A stretch of DNA of 64,000 nt from Pontibacter liquoris (GCF_022758235.1 NZ_JALEBG010000002.1:434001-498000), one strand, 5' to 3'. Positions 37,346 through 46,508 are shown, numbered from the stretch's first letter. Made by a program: numbers and translations. Notes: generated by a model from the letters alone, not told the origin.

Positions 37346-37700
37346 GTTGAGAAGTTAGTGAGTTAGAAAGTTAGAAAGTGTTATTGCGAAAGACCTCGCA
37401 GCGTGCGCAGCTCCTGCGAGCATCTGACCGGAACGGCCGCGGTTGCCTGAATCAGGATTTACAGGATAACTACTTCTGCTGGTGCGAGCTTGCAGCTCGT
37501 ACCATTCCATCTGTAAAACGAGTTGCAAGCGTGCACCAACGGAGAGAACAGCGGTAGTTGGTTCGTAGCACAACCAAACAGACGCTCGCAGGATCTGCGA
37601 GTTCGTCTTAACAGGCTTTAATCCTTCCCCAATTACAACTTTCTAACCCTCTAACTTTTTAACTTTCTAACTTTCCCCACTTTCTAACTTCTTAACTTTT
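37345..37700. repeat. Nested repeat cluster between dusB and the EamA gene
   Basis: The gene-free spacer has three layers. The outer layer is inverted tracts of a 7-10 base unit (GTTAGAAA at 37361-37380; TTTCTAAC at 37638-37698). The middle is CTCGCAG...CTGCGAG elements at 37394-37420 and 37584-37601. The core is an imperfect palindrome, GGTGCGAGCTTGCAGCTCGT (37481-37500) against ACGAGTTGCAAGCGTGCACC (37518-37537). The core resembles REP-type elements common in this phylum. Confidence 0.7.
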
Positions 37701-37707
37701 CCTCTTT

Positions 37708-38613
37708 ATCAAAACCGCTCTTACTTCTGCACCGGAAAAGCCCCACGCGGCCATACTTCCTTGGCTCCTGATCATTGTGCTCACGCTGATCTGGGGAACC
37801 TCTTTTATTTTGATGAAGAAAGGCCTGGTGGTGTACTCGTCCGACGAGCTGGGTGCCCTGCGGATGGTGATCGCCTGCGCGGCCCTGCTGCCTTTTGCTA
37901 TCCGCGGATTAAAAACGGTGGAGCCGGGCAATTGGAAGTACCTGCTGGGTAGCGGCATGCTGGGCAATTTTATCCCGGCTTTTTTGTTTGCCTATGCCGA
38001 AACACGCCTAGCCAGCGGACTGGCCGGCGTGCTAAACTCCCTGACGGCGCTCTTTACGCTGCTGGTAGGCGCGCTGTTTTTCAGGCAGGCCATTACCTGG
38101 ATGCGCATGGTGGGCATTCTGATCGGCATTGCCGGCACGGTGCTGCTTATCTTTTCGGGCAATGGCAGCGGCGACCTCGACAACAAGTACTATGGCCTGT
38201 ATATTGTGCTGGCCACCATCTGCTACGGCGCCAGCGTCAACATCATCAAGCATCGCCTGCAGGGCATGAAACCAATCCTGATTTCCAGCCTGGCCATGCT
38301 CACGGTAGGCCCCATTGCGCTTGTTTATCTTTTCTCCACTAACTTCCTCTACAAACTGCAGCATGTGCCCGGCGCCTGGGAAGCGCTGTTATACATTGCC
38401 ATACTTGCTACCTTCAGCACTGCCATCGCCCTGATCCTGTTCAACAAGCTCATCCATATTTCCACTACCATTTTCGCCAGCTCGGCTACTTACCTCATCC
38501 CAATCGTGGCGCTGATGTGGGGCGTGCTCGACGGCGAAACCATCCAGCTCTGGCATTACATCGGCATGGTGGTTATCCTGGCAGGTGTTTTTGTGGTGAA
38601 TAAGGCAAAGTAG
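37708..38613 (+). CDS. EamA/DMT-family transporter
   Basis: The protein of roughly 278-301 residues has ten membrane segments in two EamA repeats, with LIWGTSFILMKKGL near the start and YAETRLASGLAGVLNSLTAL. It probably exports an amino acid or metabolite. The first ordinary start codon is GTG 37777, which falls inside the first membrane helix. In-frame sequence from 37708 reads as a plausible N-terminus (IKTALTSAPEKPHAAILPWL) but has no ATG, GTG or TTG between the stop at 37693 and 37777. The true start may be ATC 37708 or ATT 37774, or a base may be wrong. The 5' end is therefore uncertain. Confidence 0.85.
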   Translation: MKTALTSAPEKPHAAILPWLLIIVLTLIWGTSFILMKKGLVVYSSDELGALRMVIACAALLPFAIRGLKTVEPGNWKYLLGSGMLGNFIPAFLFAYAETRLASGLAGVLNSLTALFTLLVGALFFRQAITWMRMVGILIGIAGTVLLIFSGNGSGDLDNKYYGLYIVLATICYGASVNIIKHRLQGMKPILISSLAMLTVGPIALVYLFSTNFLYKLQHVPGAWEALLYIAILATFSTAIALILFNKLIHISTTIFASSATYLIPIVALMWGVLDGETIQLWHYIGMVVILAGVFVVNKAK

Positions 38614-38633
38614 CTACTGCCCTGAGAACGGGC

Positions 38634-39572
38634 TCAGAAAAGCATTTCATAAAAATCGTACACCACTGCGCGGGCGCCGTAGCTTTCCTTGTTTCGAATG
38701 AGGCCGCTGTTGAGGTATTGGCCCTGCTGTTCGGTAGAAATGCCAAAGTCGAAGTACCGATGCTGCGCGTATACTTCTGTCAGCAGCCAGTTTACCAGCA
38801 CATCCAACGCGGCCACCTCCCGCCCGCGGGCGGTAGTACCAATGTACTGGCAATGCGCCACGGTAGCGGTCTCGTAGAGCAGGATGCCGGCCAGCATTTC
38901 CGCTCCTACGGTGGCCGTATAGAGTTTGATGTTAGCCGGAAACTGCCGGGCCAACCGGATCATTTCTTCCGGAGAGTGCACCGGCGCCACGTTATACTTG
39001 GTGGCAAGCAGCTCCTGCATGAGTTGCATAAACTGCCGGTAACTTTGCGCTTCCTGCGCATGCGCCAGATGCAGCAAGGGCGCCTGCTTTAGCTTCCGCT
39101 TGCGCAGGCTGCTGCTTCCCAGGCTGTTGGCCAGCTCAATCACGGCGCTTACATCCCGCCTGTAAAGCTGCGCGCCATTTCTAAACAGGGCATACAGGTC
39201 TTCTTCTGCCGGCGCCTGGTGGTAGATGTGCGGAATAGCCTTATACCTGAGCACCTGAAAGCCACGCGCTTTAAAGTATAAGCGCAGCGCAACGAACATG
39301 GCCAGCATTCCTTCTGTTTTCATGCGCCAGTCGCTGAGCATGCCGCCGTAAGTCAGGCCGCCATGCGAGGTGATCTCCGTACCCGTTTCATTTGCCGGCA
39401 GCAGCGCTACCAGTTTGCCCCCCTGGTAAAATAGTAGCGAGTGGTCTGTAAACCGATGGGCATGATAATCCATGTAATCGCGGTAGAACAGAAAAGTGCC
39501 GTTCCTGGAATTGCGCACAAAGGCATCCCAATCGGTTTTATACTTCGCGCTATACCGGATAACTTCGATCAT
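38634..39572 (-). CDS. FemAB-like GNAT acyltransferase
   Basis: The 312-residue protein has two GNAT-like halves. The N-terminal half has TFLFYRDYMDYHAHRF and SHGGLTYGGML; the C-terminal half has AGILLYETATVAHCQYIGTT and FDFGISTEQQGQYLNSGLIR. This pattern, with a KESYGAR end, matches the FemAB/BioF2-like acetyltransferase domain found in Bacteroidota polysaccharide loci. It could transfer an acyl or aminoacyl group to a sugar or lipid; the substrate is unknown. It converges on the EamA gene with 20 bp between stops. Confidence 0.82.
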   Translation of the reverse strand: MIEVIRYSAKYKTDWDAFVRNSRNGTFLFYRDYMDYHAHRFTDHSLLFYQGGKLVALLPANETGTEITSHGGLTYGGMLSDWRMKTEGMLAMFVALRLYFKARGFQVLRYKAIPHIYHQAPAEEDLYALFRNGAQLYRRDVSAVIELANSLGSSSLRKRKLKQAPLLHLAHAQEAQSYRQFMQLMQELLATKYNVAPVHSPEEMIRLARQFPANIKLYTATVGAEMLAGILLYETATVAHCQYIGTTARGREVAALDVLVNWLLTEVYAQHRYFDFGISTEQQGQYLNSGLIRNKESYGARAVVYDFYEMLF

Positions 39573-39667
39573 ACTTCAGAAAAGGAACGTTTAGACCACG
39601 GGATTTTTGACAAAAGATTATTTGACAAAGGACAAAAAACATATCAGCCTGGTCACTCCACCCAAGA

Positions 39668-39700
39668 CTCAGAACTCGGAACTTATAACTCAGAACTCAT
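39668..39700. repeat. Short-period tandem repeat
   Basis: The phrase ACTCAGAACTCGGAACTTAT and ACTCAGAACTCATCC repeats a 9-base unit based on ACTCAGA. It is just downstream of the histidine kinase stop. Confidence 0.55.
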
Positions 39701-39704
39701 CCAC

Positions 39705-40880
39705 CTATCTATTGAGCACGATCCGGAAGGTGGTGCCTTTGCCGGGCTCCGACCATTTCACATACAGCTTGCCGTTGTGGTAGTTGTCGATAATGCGTTT
39801 AGCCAGCGCCAGGCCCAGGCCCCAGCCCCGCTTTTTGGTAGTATAGCCCGGCAGAAAGACCGTATCCATTTTACTTTTCGGGATGCCTTTGCCTGTGTCG
39901 GTAATATCCAGCGCAATATTGCTCTTGCCCAGCAGCTGCAATTGCAGCGTTATACTTCCGCGCCCTTCCATGGCATCCACGGCATTTTTGCAGATGTTCT
40001 CGATTACCCAGTCAAACAAGGGCACGTTTACCTTGGCCGTAATATCAGGTGAGAAGGCCGATTGCACTTTAAAAATCACTTTGCTCGAGATGCGGTTCTG
40101 CAGATAATTGATGGCATTTTCCGTTACCTGCAAAATGTTCTCGTCGCGCAGGGCCGGCACCGACCCAATGTTGGAAAAACGCTCGGTGATGATCTCCAGG
40201 CGGCGGATGTCTTTGCCGAACTCCCCGATGATGGGCTCGTTCTCAAACTTGGGGCTCGATTTCATGTACTCGAACCAGGCCATGAGCGAGGAAAGCGGCG
40301 TGCCCAGCTGGTGCGCTGTTTCTTTGGCCAGGCCCACCCAAACCCGGTTCTGCTCGGCCCGGCGCGAGTAGCTAAAAGCAAAATAAGCCATCAGCGAAAA
40401 GCAAGCAATCACGATGAGCTGCACATAAGGGTAAAACCGAAGCTGCGAGAGCAGCGCCGAATCTTTATAAAACACATAATTTACCGAGCCTTCTGCCCAA
40501 GGCACCTCAATGGGCGCGTGCTGCGCTTTCATCTTGGCTATCTCGTGTTGCAGCAGCTCATTTATGCGCTCTTTTGAGATGTTTTCGGGCAAATTGATGT
40601 TCTTGGAATCGAGGATATTCTCATGCTCGTCCGTCAGAATAACAGGTACGGTGTGGTTCGACGACAGGATCTCTTCTTCGATAAAGACAATGTTATCGTC
40701 GCTGGGCGCATTGATCATGTAGCGCAGACCCTTGGCGTAGAGCTGCACAAGTTCCTGCTCACGCTCAGACAGCTTACTGACCAAAATGTTCGTATAGGTG
40801 ATAGTGGCGGCGCCAATAATGAGGGCGATGATGACAACAAGGAGCTTTATTCTGTTCTTTTGAGAATAGATCGGAATCAT
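39705..40880 (-). CDS. Orphan membrane sensor histidine kinase
   Basis: The 391-residue protein has two membrane segments (about 10-32 and 150-168) around a periplasmic sensor region of about 115 residues with no recognised fold. The kinase core has the phosphoacceptor box AKETAHQLGTPLSSL (His at about 188), an N box (VIENICKNAVDAM), the G1 box DTGKGIP and the G2 box RGWGLGLALAKR. The HQLGTPLSSL variant belongs to a Bacteroidota kinase group. No response regulator gene is adjacent. It diverges from hemA across 112 bp. Confidence 0.92.
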   Translation of the reverse strand: MIPIYSQKNRIKLLVVIIALIIGAATITYTNILVSKLSEREQELVQLYAKGLRYMINAPSDDNIVFIEEEILSSNHTVPVILTDEHENILDSKNINLPENISKERINELLQHEIAKMKAQHAPIEVPWAEGSVNYVFYKDSALLSQLRFYPYVQLIVIACFSLMAYFAFSYSRRAEQNRVWVGLAKETAHQLGTPLSSLMAWFEYMKSSPKFENEPIIGEFGKDIRRLEIITERFSNIGSVPALRDENILQVTENAINYLQNRISSKVIFKVQSAFSPDITAKVNVPLFDWVIENICKNAVDAMEGRGSITLQLQLLGKSNIALDITDTGKGIPKSKMDTVFLPGYTTKKRGWGLGLALAKRIIDNYHNGKLYVKWSEPGKGTTFRIVLNR

Positions 40881-40961
40881 GCAGTGTACACGAAATTTAT
40901 TTGAAATTAGTATAAATTAAACATTCCGGTCAAGTAAGTTTCATTTAATAAAATTCAGAAG

Positions 40962-40969
40962 TAAATTTG
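40962..40969 (+). promoter_or_regulatory. Putative -7 promoter box (TAAATTTG) of hemA
   Basis: TAAATTTG fits TAnnTTTG and lies 23 bp before the hemA start. No clear -33 TTG is seen. The message leader would be about 15 bases. Confidence 0.5.
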
Positions 40970-40992
40970 CACTTTGAATAACGAACGTTATC

Positions 40993-42267
40993 ATGCTTCA
41001 GAACTTTAAAGCAATCAGCCTGTCGTATAAGAAAGCGCCACTGGATATCAGGGAACTGATTGCCTTAGATGAAAATTCCTGCAGGCTTTTTCTACAGACG
41101 CTCAAAGGCTTTATTCAGGCCTCCGATATTCTGGTTCTTTCTACCTGCAACCGCACCGAAGTATACTACAACGCCGACACCGACTTTAGCGCCGACATTG
41201 TAAAGCTGCTTGGTATTAACAAGGGCATTGCAAACATTTCCCAATACCTGGATTACTTCACCATCCTGAACGAGCACGACGATGCCGTACAGCACCTGTT
41301 TGATGTATCGATGGGGTTGGAGTCGCAGGTGGTGGGCGACATGCAGATTGCCAACCAGATAAAGCAGGCTTACCAGTGGGCCGCCGACAACGAAACCGCC
41401 GGTCCGTTTCTGCACCGCCTGATGCACACGATTTTCTTCACCAACAAACGCGTGGTGCAGGAAACGTCTTTCCGCGATGGCGCAGCCTCCACTTCGTATG
41501 CGGCAGTAGAACTGATAGAAGAACTGACGGCTGATGTGCCTGAACCCACGGTACTGGTAGTTGGCTTGGGCGAGATCGGTGCCGACGTATGCCGCACCCT
41601 GAAGGACAGCGGGTATCAAAATGTAAAGATCACCAACCGCACACAGGCAAAAGCGCTGGCCCTGGCCGAGGAATGTGGCCTGGAAGTGCTGCCGTTCGAG
41701 AATATCGTGCAGGGATTGAAAGAGGCCGACGTGATCATCTCGTCGGTAGCTCGCGAAACGCCTTTCTTCACCCAGGAGATGATCCGGCGCCTTAACGTGC
41801 TCTCGTTTAAATTCTTTATCGACTTATCGGTGCCGCGCAGTGTGGAGGCAGAGGTAGAAAGTATACCCGGCGTGCTGGTGTATAACATCGATACCATTCA
41901 GAACAAAGCTTCCGAAGCGCTGCAGCGCCGCATCAACTCTATTCCGAAAGTAAAGGAGATCATCACCGAATCCATCGAGCAGTTCAACGACTGGTCGAAG
42001 GAAATGATGGTATCGCCAACGATCCATAAACTGAAAAACGCGCTGGAGGCTATCCGCCAGGAAGAGATGGCGCGCTATGTTAAGAAGCTTGGTCCCAAAG
42101 AAGCAAAGCTCATCGACAGCATTACCAAATCGATGATGCAGAAAGTGATCAAGCTCCCGGTGCTGCAATTAAAAGCAGCCTGCAAACGCGGCGAAGCCGA
42201 GACGCTGATCGATCTGCTCAACGACCTGTTTGATCTGGAAAGCCAGTCGGTAAATGCCGCAGAGTAA
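40993..42267 (+). CDS. hemA: Glutamyl-tRNA reductase
   Basis: The 424-residue enzyme reduces glutamyl-tRNA to glutamate-1-semialdehyde, the first step of haem synthesis by the C5 route. The catalytic cysteine is Cys52 in LSTCNRTEVYY. QVVGDMQIANQIKQAYQ, the NADP-binding VVGLGEIGADVCRTL and the C-terminal dimerisation helices are present. The start is ATG 40993. hemL and other haem genes are not in the window. Confidence 0.96.
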   Translation: MLQNFKAISLSYKKAPLDIRELIALDENSCRLFLQTLKGFIQASDILVLSTCNRTEVYYNADTDFSADIVKLLGINKGIANISQYLDYFTILNEHDDAVQHLFDVSMGLESQVVGDMQIANQIKQAYQWAADNETAGPFLHRLMHTIFFTNKRVVQETSFRDGAASTSYAAVELIEELTADVPEPTVLVVGLGEIGADVCRTLKDSGYQNVKITNRTQAKALALAEECGLEVLPFENIVQGLKEADVIISSVARETPFFTQEMIRRLNVLSFKFFIDLSVPRSVEAEVESIPGVLVYNIDTIQNKASEALQRRINSIPKVKEIITESIEQFNDWSKEMMVSPTIHKLKNALEAIRQEEMARYVKKLGPKEAKLIDSITKSMMQKVIKLPVLQLKAACKRGEAETLIDLLNDLFDLESQSVNAAE

Positions 42268-42297
42268 AATTCCTTTATTCTATAAATGATTTGTTCT

Positions 42298-42334
42298 GAA
42301 AGCTGATCTGTTTTAATAGGTCAGCTTTTTATTT
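42298..42334 (+). terminator. Terminator of hemA
   Basis: AAAGCTGA and TCAGCTTT enclose a 16-base region, followed by TTATTTTG, 30 bp beyond the hemA stop. Confidence 0.75.
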
Positions 42335-42431
42335 TGCCTTTATAGCGCTTTTACGCACTTACACCGGCCGCTTACAGCCGTTTCAGCACAAGTCTAAAAA
42401 GCATGTGAACGGCCATATTTTTTTAGTGAAA

Positions 42432-42492
42432 ATAAAAAGCCCGAGATTCCCGAAAGCACTTAGTAGCACAGAAACGGAAATCTCAGGCTGTT
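42432..42492 (-). terminator. Terminator of the ArsR-type regulator
   Basis: On the minus strand AGCCTGAGATTTCCG pairs with CGGGAATCTCGGGCT (two mismatches), followed by TTTTTATTTT, 44 bp beyond the regulator stop. Confidence 0.75.
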
Positions 42493-42535
42493 CAATAGCA
42501 GTAGTTTGCTCCTGTCACCTGACATGATAGAAGGC

Positions 42536-42844
42536 TTAAATGTCGATACAGCATTCCTCCAGGCAGTCGATCACGTCGATCAGCTTCGGGATAGCGAGCG
42601 AGTAATAAATCTTGGTACCAACCTTAAAAGAAGACAGTACGCCTTTGTCTTTGAGGGTGATCAGGTGCTGCGAAGCGATGGCTTGAGGCAAGTCAAGATA
42701 CTTATATATCTCAGTTACAGTCATTTTGTCCTCCTTGCCCAGCAAATCCACAATAGCGAGTCGTTTCGGGTGGGCCAGTACTTTGAGCATAGCCGCTGCC
42801 TTATCTATTTTCTTCGATTCAATCCTCGATAATAAACTTTTCAT
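42536..42844 (-). CDS. ArsR/SmtB-family transcriptional regulator
   Basis: The 102-residue protein has a winged helix-turn-helix. The helix pattern includes LKVLAHPKRLAIVDLLG and VTEIYKYLDLPQAIASQHLITL (recognition helix). The C-terminal CLEECCIDI cysteines at about 93, 97 and 98 could bind a metal or sense thiol redox state, but the typical ELCVCDL site is absent. No transporter or arsenic-like target gene is adjacent. It diverges from anmK across 119 bp, which may hold its operator; no clear palindrome was identified. Confidence 0.88.
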   Translation of the reverse strand: MKSLLSRIESKKIDKAAAMLKVLAHPKRLAIVDLLGKEDKMTVTEIYKYLDLPQAIASQHLITLKDKGVLSSFKVGTKIYYSLAIPKLIDVIDCLEECCIDI

Positions 42845-42963
42845 AATAAAAATTATACCTAACAGTTTTTACATACATTAACAATCCCATTCATAATAAG
42901 GTATATACGGAGCTCACGTTATTTGGCTGAACATAGTTCAACACAAATAATTATCTTCGCTGC

Positions 42964-44034
42964 ATGGAGACCTATCACGTTATCGGCCTTATGTCTGGCA
43001 CCTCTCTGGACGGAGTAGACATAGCACTATGTAGATTTACGTATAAAAACGAAAATTGGATATATAATATACTACATACTACTACACTAATATATTCCGA
43101 TGCCTGGATTGATTCCCTGCGCGGAGCCGAAACCGCCAGCGCCCGGGAACTCATTGCCCTTGACCATACCTATGGCGCATACTTAGGCCAACAGGTGCAG
43201 GCGTTTTTGCAACAACACGCGATTCGCCCTGATTTTGTTGCCTCTCATGGCCATACTATTTTTCACCAGCCCGAACAGCACGTCTCTTTTCAGCTCGGAA
43301 ACGGCGCCTACCTGGCAGCCAATGCTCAACTGCCGGTTGTCTGCGACTTCCGCACACTGGACATTGCCTTGGGTGGCCAGGGTGCCCCGCTCGTACCCAT
43401 CGGCGACGAGCTGCTGTTTAGCGCCTACGATTTCTGCATCAACCTGGGCGGCATTGCCAACGTGTCCTACGCTCAGAACGGCCAACGCCTGGCTTTTGAT
43501 ATAAGCGCCTGCAATATGTTATTAAACACCCTGGCCAACAGCCTGGGCATGCCTTATGACGAAGATGGCCAGACGGCCCGGTCCGGCGCGCTGCTGCCCG
43601 ACCTGCTGCACGCGTTAAATGCGCCGCTATACTTTCAGCAGGCACCGCCAAAATCGCTGGGCAAAGAATGGGTGCTGGCCAACAGCCTGCAGCAACTGGC
43701 AGCGCACCCGGGCACGGTGGCAGACAAGCTGCACACCGTTTGCCACCATATTGCCCAACAGGTAAAGCAGGCGCTGCCCGTATTGCATCAGGGGCAGCAG
43801 CGCGTGTTGCTGACAGGTGGCGGCGCTTTTAACTTATACTTAACAGAGCTGATCGGGCAGTACCTGGGCAGCGCCTACCGTGTGGAGGTGCCGGAGCCCG
43901 AAGTGGTAAGCTTTAAAGAGGCGCTTATTTTTGCGTTTCTGGGGGTGCTGCGCTGGCGTGGCGAGCACAACTGCCTGCGCTCAGTAACCGGGGCAGCCCA
44001 CGACAATTGCGGAGGCGCTATTTACCTGCCTTAA
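42964..44034 (+). CDS. anmK: Anhydro-N-acetylmuramic acid kinase
   Basis: The 356-residue enzyme phosphorylates 1,6-anhydro-MurNAc during peptidoglycan recycling, yielding MurNAc-6-phosphate. It has the ATP motif GLMSGTSLDGVD (8-19), ASHGHTIFHQPE, the FRTLDIALGGQGAPL phosphate region and GGGAFNLYL near the C-terminus. Full length. The first 40 codons (43030-43110) are unusually AT-rich compared with the rest of the gene. It is followed 59 bp later by a glutamate-dehydrogenase-family gene with its own promoter. Confidence 0.96.
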   Translation: METYHVIGLMSGTSLDGVDIALCRFTYKNENWIYNILHTTTLIYSDAWIDSLRGAETASARELIALDHTYGAYLGQQVQAFLQQHAIRPDFVASHGHTIFHQPEQHVSFQLGNGAYLAANAQLPVVCDFRTLDIALGGQGAPLVPIGDELLFSAYDFCINLGGIANVSYAQNGQRLAFDISACNMLLNTLANSLGMPYDEDGQTARSGALLPDLLHALNAPLYFQQAPPKSLGKEWVLANSLQQLAAHPGTVADKLHTVCHHIAQQVKQALPVLHQGQQRVLLTGGGAFNLYLTELIGQYLGSAYRVEVPEPEVVSFKEALIFAFLGVLRWRGEHNCLRSVTGAAHDNCGGAIYLP

Positions 44035-44057
44035 GTATACTTGGCGGTGTATTTTCG

Positions 44058-44065
44058 TACCTTTG
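44058..44065 (+). promoter_or_regulatory. Putative -7 promoter box (TACCTTTG)
   Basis: TACCTTTGCA lies 28 bp before the ATG of the dehydrogenase at 44094. A TTGG at 44041 is 13 bases upstream, which is short of the usual spacer; the region also carries the palindrome AAGTATACTT at 44034-44043. Confidence 0.55.
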
Positions 44066-44093
44066 CACCCAGTTACAGAACAGCATTTACAGT

Positions 44094-45320
44094 ATGAAAG
44101 ACTTACTCCAAAAATTTGAGAATAAACGCCCTGAAATCGTTTTTGAATGGAAAGACGCTGAAACGGAAGCCGAAGGATGGGTGGTGATCAACTCGCTGCG
44201 CGGCGGTGCGGCCGGCGGCGGCACCCGCATGCGCAAAGGCCTGGACAAACGCGAGGTGGAATCGCTGGCTAAAACCATGGAGGTGAAATTCACCGTATCC
44301 GGCCCTACCATTGGCGGCGCCAAATCAGGCATCAACTTCGACCCCGCAGACCCGCGCAAGCGGGGCGTGCTGGAACGCTGGTACAAAGCCGTAATTCCGC
44401 TGCTTAAAAACTACTATGGCACCGGCGGCGACCTGAACGTGGATGAGATACACGAAGTGATTGCCATTACCGAAGACTATGGCTTGTGGCATCCACAGGA
44501 GGGCATCGTGAACGGGCACTTTAACGCTACCGAACCGCAGAAAATAAACAAGATCGGCCAGCTGCGCCAGGGTGTCATCAAAGTCATCGAAGACCCGCAC
44601 TTCACCCCTTCCACTGCCCGCAAGTATACCATCGCCGACCTGATCACGGGCTTTGGCGTGGCCGAAGCCGTGCGCCACTACTACAACATCTGGGGCGGCA
44701 CGTTCGAGGGCAAGCGCGCCATCATACAAGGCTGGGGAAACGTTGGCGCTGCTGCCGCTTATTACCTGGCAGCCAAAGGCGCTGTGATCACCGGCATCAT
44801 CGACCGGCAGGGCGGTTTGATAAACGAAAAGGGCTTCACCTTCGATGAAATTACGAACCTGTTTCTCAACCGCCAGGGCAATGCGCTAAATCCGCAGGGG
44901 CTGCTACCTTTTGAGGAAGTAAACAGCCGCATCTGGTCTCTCGGGGCCGAGATCTTTATACCGGCGGCCGCCTCCCGCCTGGTTACCCGCCCGCAGCTCG
45001 AACAAATGATCGGCAGTGGCCTGGAAGTGATCTCGAGCGGCGCCAACGTGCCTTTCCAGGATCCCGAGATCTTCTTTGGCCCCACCGGCGAGTTTGCCGA
45101 CCACAATGTATCGGTCATACCTGACTTTATTGCTAACTGCGGCATGGCGCGCGTATTTGCGTACCTGATGGAAAACGAAGTGGAAATTACCGACGAGGCG
45201 ATCTTCTCCGACATCTCAGACACCATTAAACGTGCCCTGGAGAAAACCTACAGGCAGAACACGCTGAAAACCGAGATCGCTAAAACATCTTTTGAAATAG
45301 CGCTTAGCCAGCTGCTTTAA
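44094..45320 (+). CDS. Glu/Leu/Phe/Val dehydrogenase-family protein
   Basis: The 408-residue protein belongs to the amino-acid dehydrogenase family but diverges from the gdhA product. It has RGGAAGGGTRMRKGLDKRE, the catalytic lysine context TIGGAKSGINFDP, the cofactor loop GWGNVGAAAA and a normal C-terminal domain. The lysine-flanking GAKSGI differs from the glutamate dehydrogenase GAKGGI, and residues 140-175 hold an unusual insertion (GLWHPQEGIVNGHFN). The substrate is unknown; glutamate or another 2-oxo acid is likely. The ORF begins upstream at 44007, but ATG 44094 gives the family N-terminus. Only 12 bp separate it from the mscS gene. Confidence 0.85.
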   Translation: MKDLLQKFENKRPEIVFEWKDAETEAEGWVVINSLRGGAAGGGTRMRKGLDKREVESLAKTMEVKFTVSGPTIGGAKSGINFDPADPRKRGVLERWYKAVIPLLKNYYGTGGDLNVDEIHEVIAITEDYGLWHPQEGIVNGHFNATEPQKINKIGQLRQGVIKVIEDPHFTPSTARKYTIADLITGFGVAEAVRHYYNIWGGTFEGKRAIIQGWGNVGAAAAYYLAAKGAVITGIIDRQGGLINEKGFTFDEITNLFLNRQGNALNPQGLLPFEEVNSRIWSLGAEIFIPAAASRLVTRPQLEQMIGSGLEVISSGANVPFQDPEIFFGPTGEFADHNVSVIPDFIANCGMARVFAYLMENEVEITDEAIFSDISDTIKRALEKTYRQNTLKTEIAKTSFEIALSQLL

Positions 45321-45332
45321 CCTGCATTGCTT

Positions 45333-46502
45333 ATGCTCTGGAGAGATTTTCTGAACTATGAGTTTCTGGGCAACACGGTAACCAACTACCTGTGGTTTGC
45401 AGGCATCCTGCTGTTTGGCTTTCTTTTTAAGACCATGCTCTCCAAGCTGCTGTCCGGGCTTATGTTCCGGGTAGTGAAGCGCTTCTCGCAGGAAGACAAC
45501 CTGCCTGTGTTCCGGCGATTGCTGTTGCAGCCTCTGGAGATGTTGCTCTTTCTGGTATTCTTATACTTCGCTTTTAAGTCGCTCGATTACCCGCTGGACC
45601 CGACGCAGGCCATCCGTAAAAATGAGCCTTTCCTGAAAACGTTCATGCTGCGCACCTACCAGGTGTTTGTGATCGTAGCCGTTACATGGGCGGTGCTGCG
45701 CTTTGTTGATTTTATCGCGCACATGCTCAGCCACCGTGCCGAGCGCACTTCCTCTAAGCTGGACGATCAGCTGGTGCCTTTTTTTAAGGACTTCACCAAG
45801 GTGTTTATTGCCATCCTTTCGTTTCTGGTAATGCTGGGAACGGTATTTGGCGTAAACGTGGCGGGCCTTATTGCCGGACTGGGCGTGGGCGGTCTGGCCA
45901 TTGCCTTTGCGGCCAAAGAAAGTATAGAGAACCTGCTGGCGTCCTTTACCATTTTCCTGGATCAGCCCTTTGTGGTAGGCGACCTGGTGCAGGTAGCTGA
46001 TATTACGGGCACGGTAGAGAAGATCGGTTTCCGGAGCACACGCATCCGCACGCTGGAGAAAAGCTTTGTAACGTTGCCCAACAAGTTCATGATCGACAAG
46101 GCGCTGGACAACCTGTCGCTGCGCACGTTCCGCCGGGCAAATTTTATGATCAACCTTACCTACAATACCACCTCGGCGCAAATGCGCGCCATCGTGCGGG
46201 AGTTGCAGGAGTATATCGATCAGCACCCGAGCACGAACCAGGACGGCCGGATCCGTTTTTCAGCTTTGTCGCCTTCTTCCAAGGACGTGATGGTGTTATA
46301 CTTTGTAGATACCATGGACTGGAACGAGTACATCAACGTGAAGGAGGAGATCAACTATAAGATCGTGGAGATTGTGGAGCGGAACGGGGCTCAATTTGCC
46401 TTCCCGAGCCAGACAGTATACCTGGAGCGGAAGCCAGCGCCTGAACCGGCAGAGGCCGAGCAACCCATGGCCGCCGGCTTTCCGGCCACCGATCTGCAAT
46501 AA
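45333..46502 (+). CDS. mscS: Mechanosensitive ion channel, MscS family
   Basis: The 389-residue protein has about four membrane segments in the first 175 residues. The conserved pore-lining and beta region follows: GLGVGGLAIAFAAKESIENLLASF and DQPFVVGDLVQV. The C-terminal half is the cytoplasmic MscS cage. It should open under membrane tension to release solutes. An in-frame TTG at 45327 lies six bases before the ATG chosen here. It probably shares a transcript with the dehydrogenase at 44094. A terminator follows directly. Confidence 0.93.
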   Translation: MLWRDFLNYEFLGNTVTNYLWFAGILLFGFLFKTMLSKLLSGLMFRVVKRFSQEDNLPVFRRLLLQPLEMLLFLVFLYFAFKSLDYPLDPTQAIRKNEPFLKTFMLRTYQVFVIVAVTWAVLRFVDFIAHMLSHRAERTSSKLDDQLVPFFKDFTKVFIAILSFLVMLGTVFGVNVAGLIAGLGVGGLAIAFAAKESIENLLASFTIFLDQPFVVGDLVQVADITGTVEKIGFRSTRIRTLEKSFVTLPNKFMIDKALDNLSLRTFRRANFMINLTYNTTSAQMRAIVRELQEYIDQHPSTNQDGRIRFSALSPSSKDVMVLYFVDTMDWNEYINVKEEINYKIVEIVERNGAQFAFPSQTVYLERKPAPEPAEAEQPMAAGFPATDLQ

Positions 46503-46508
46503 GGAAAA

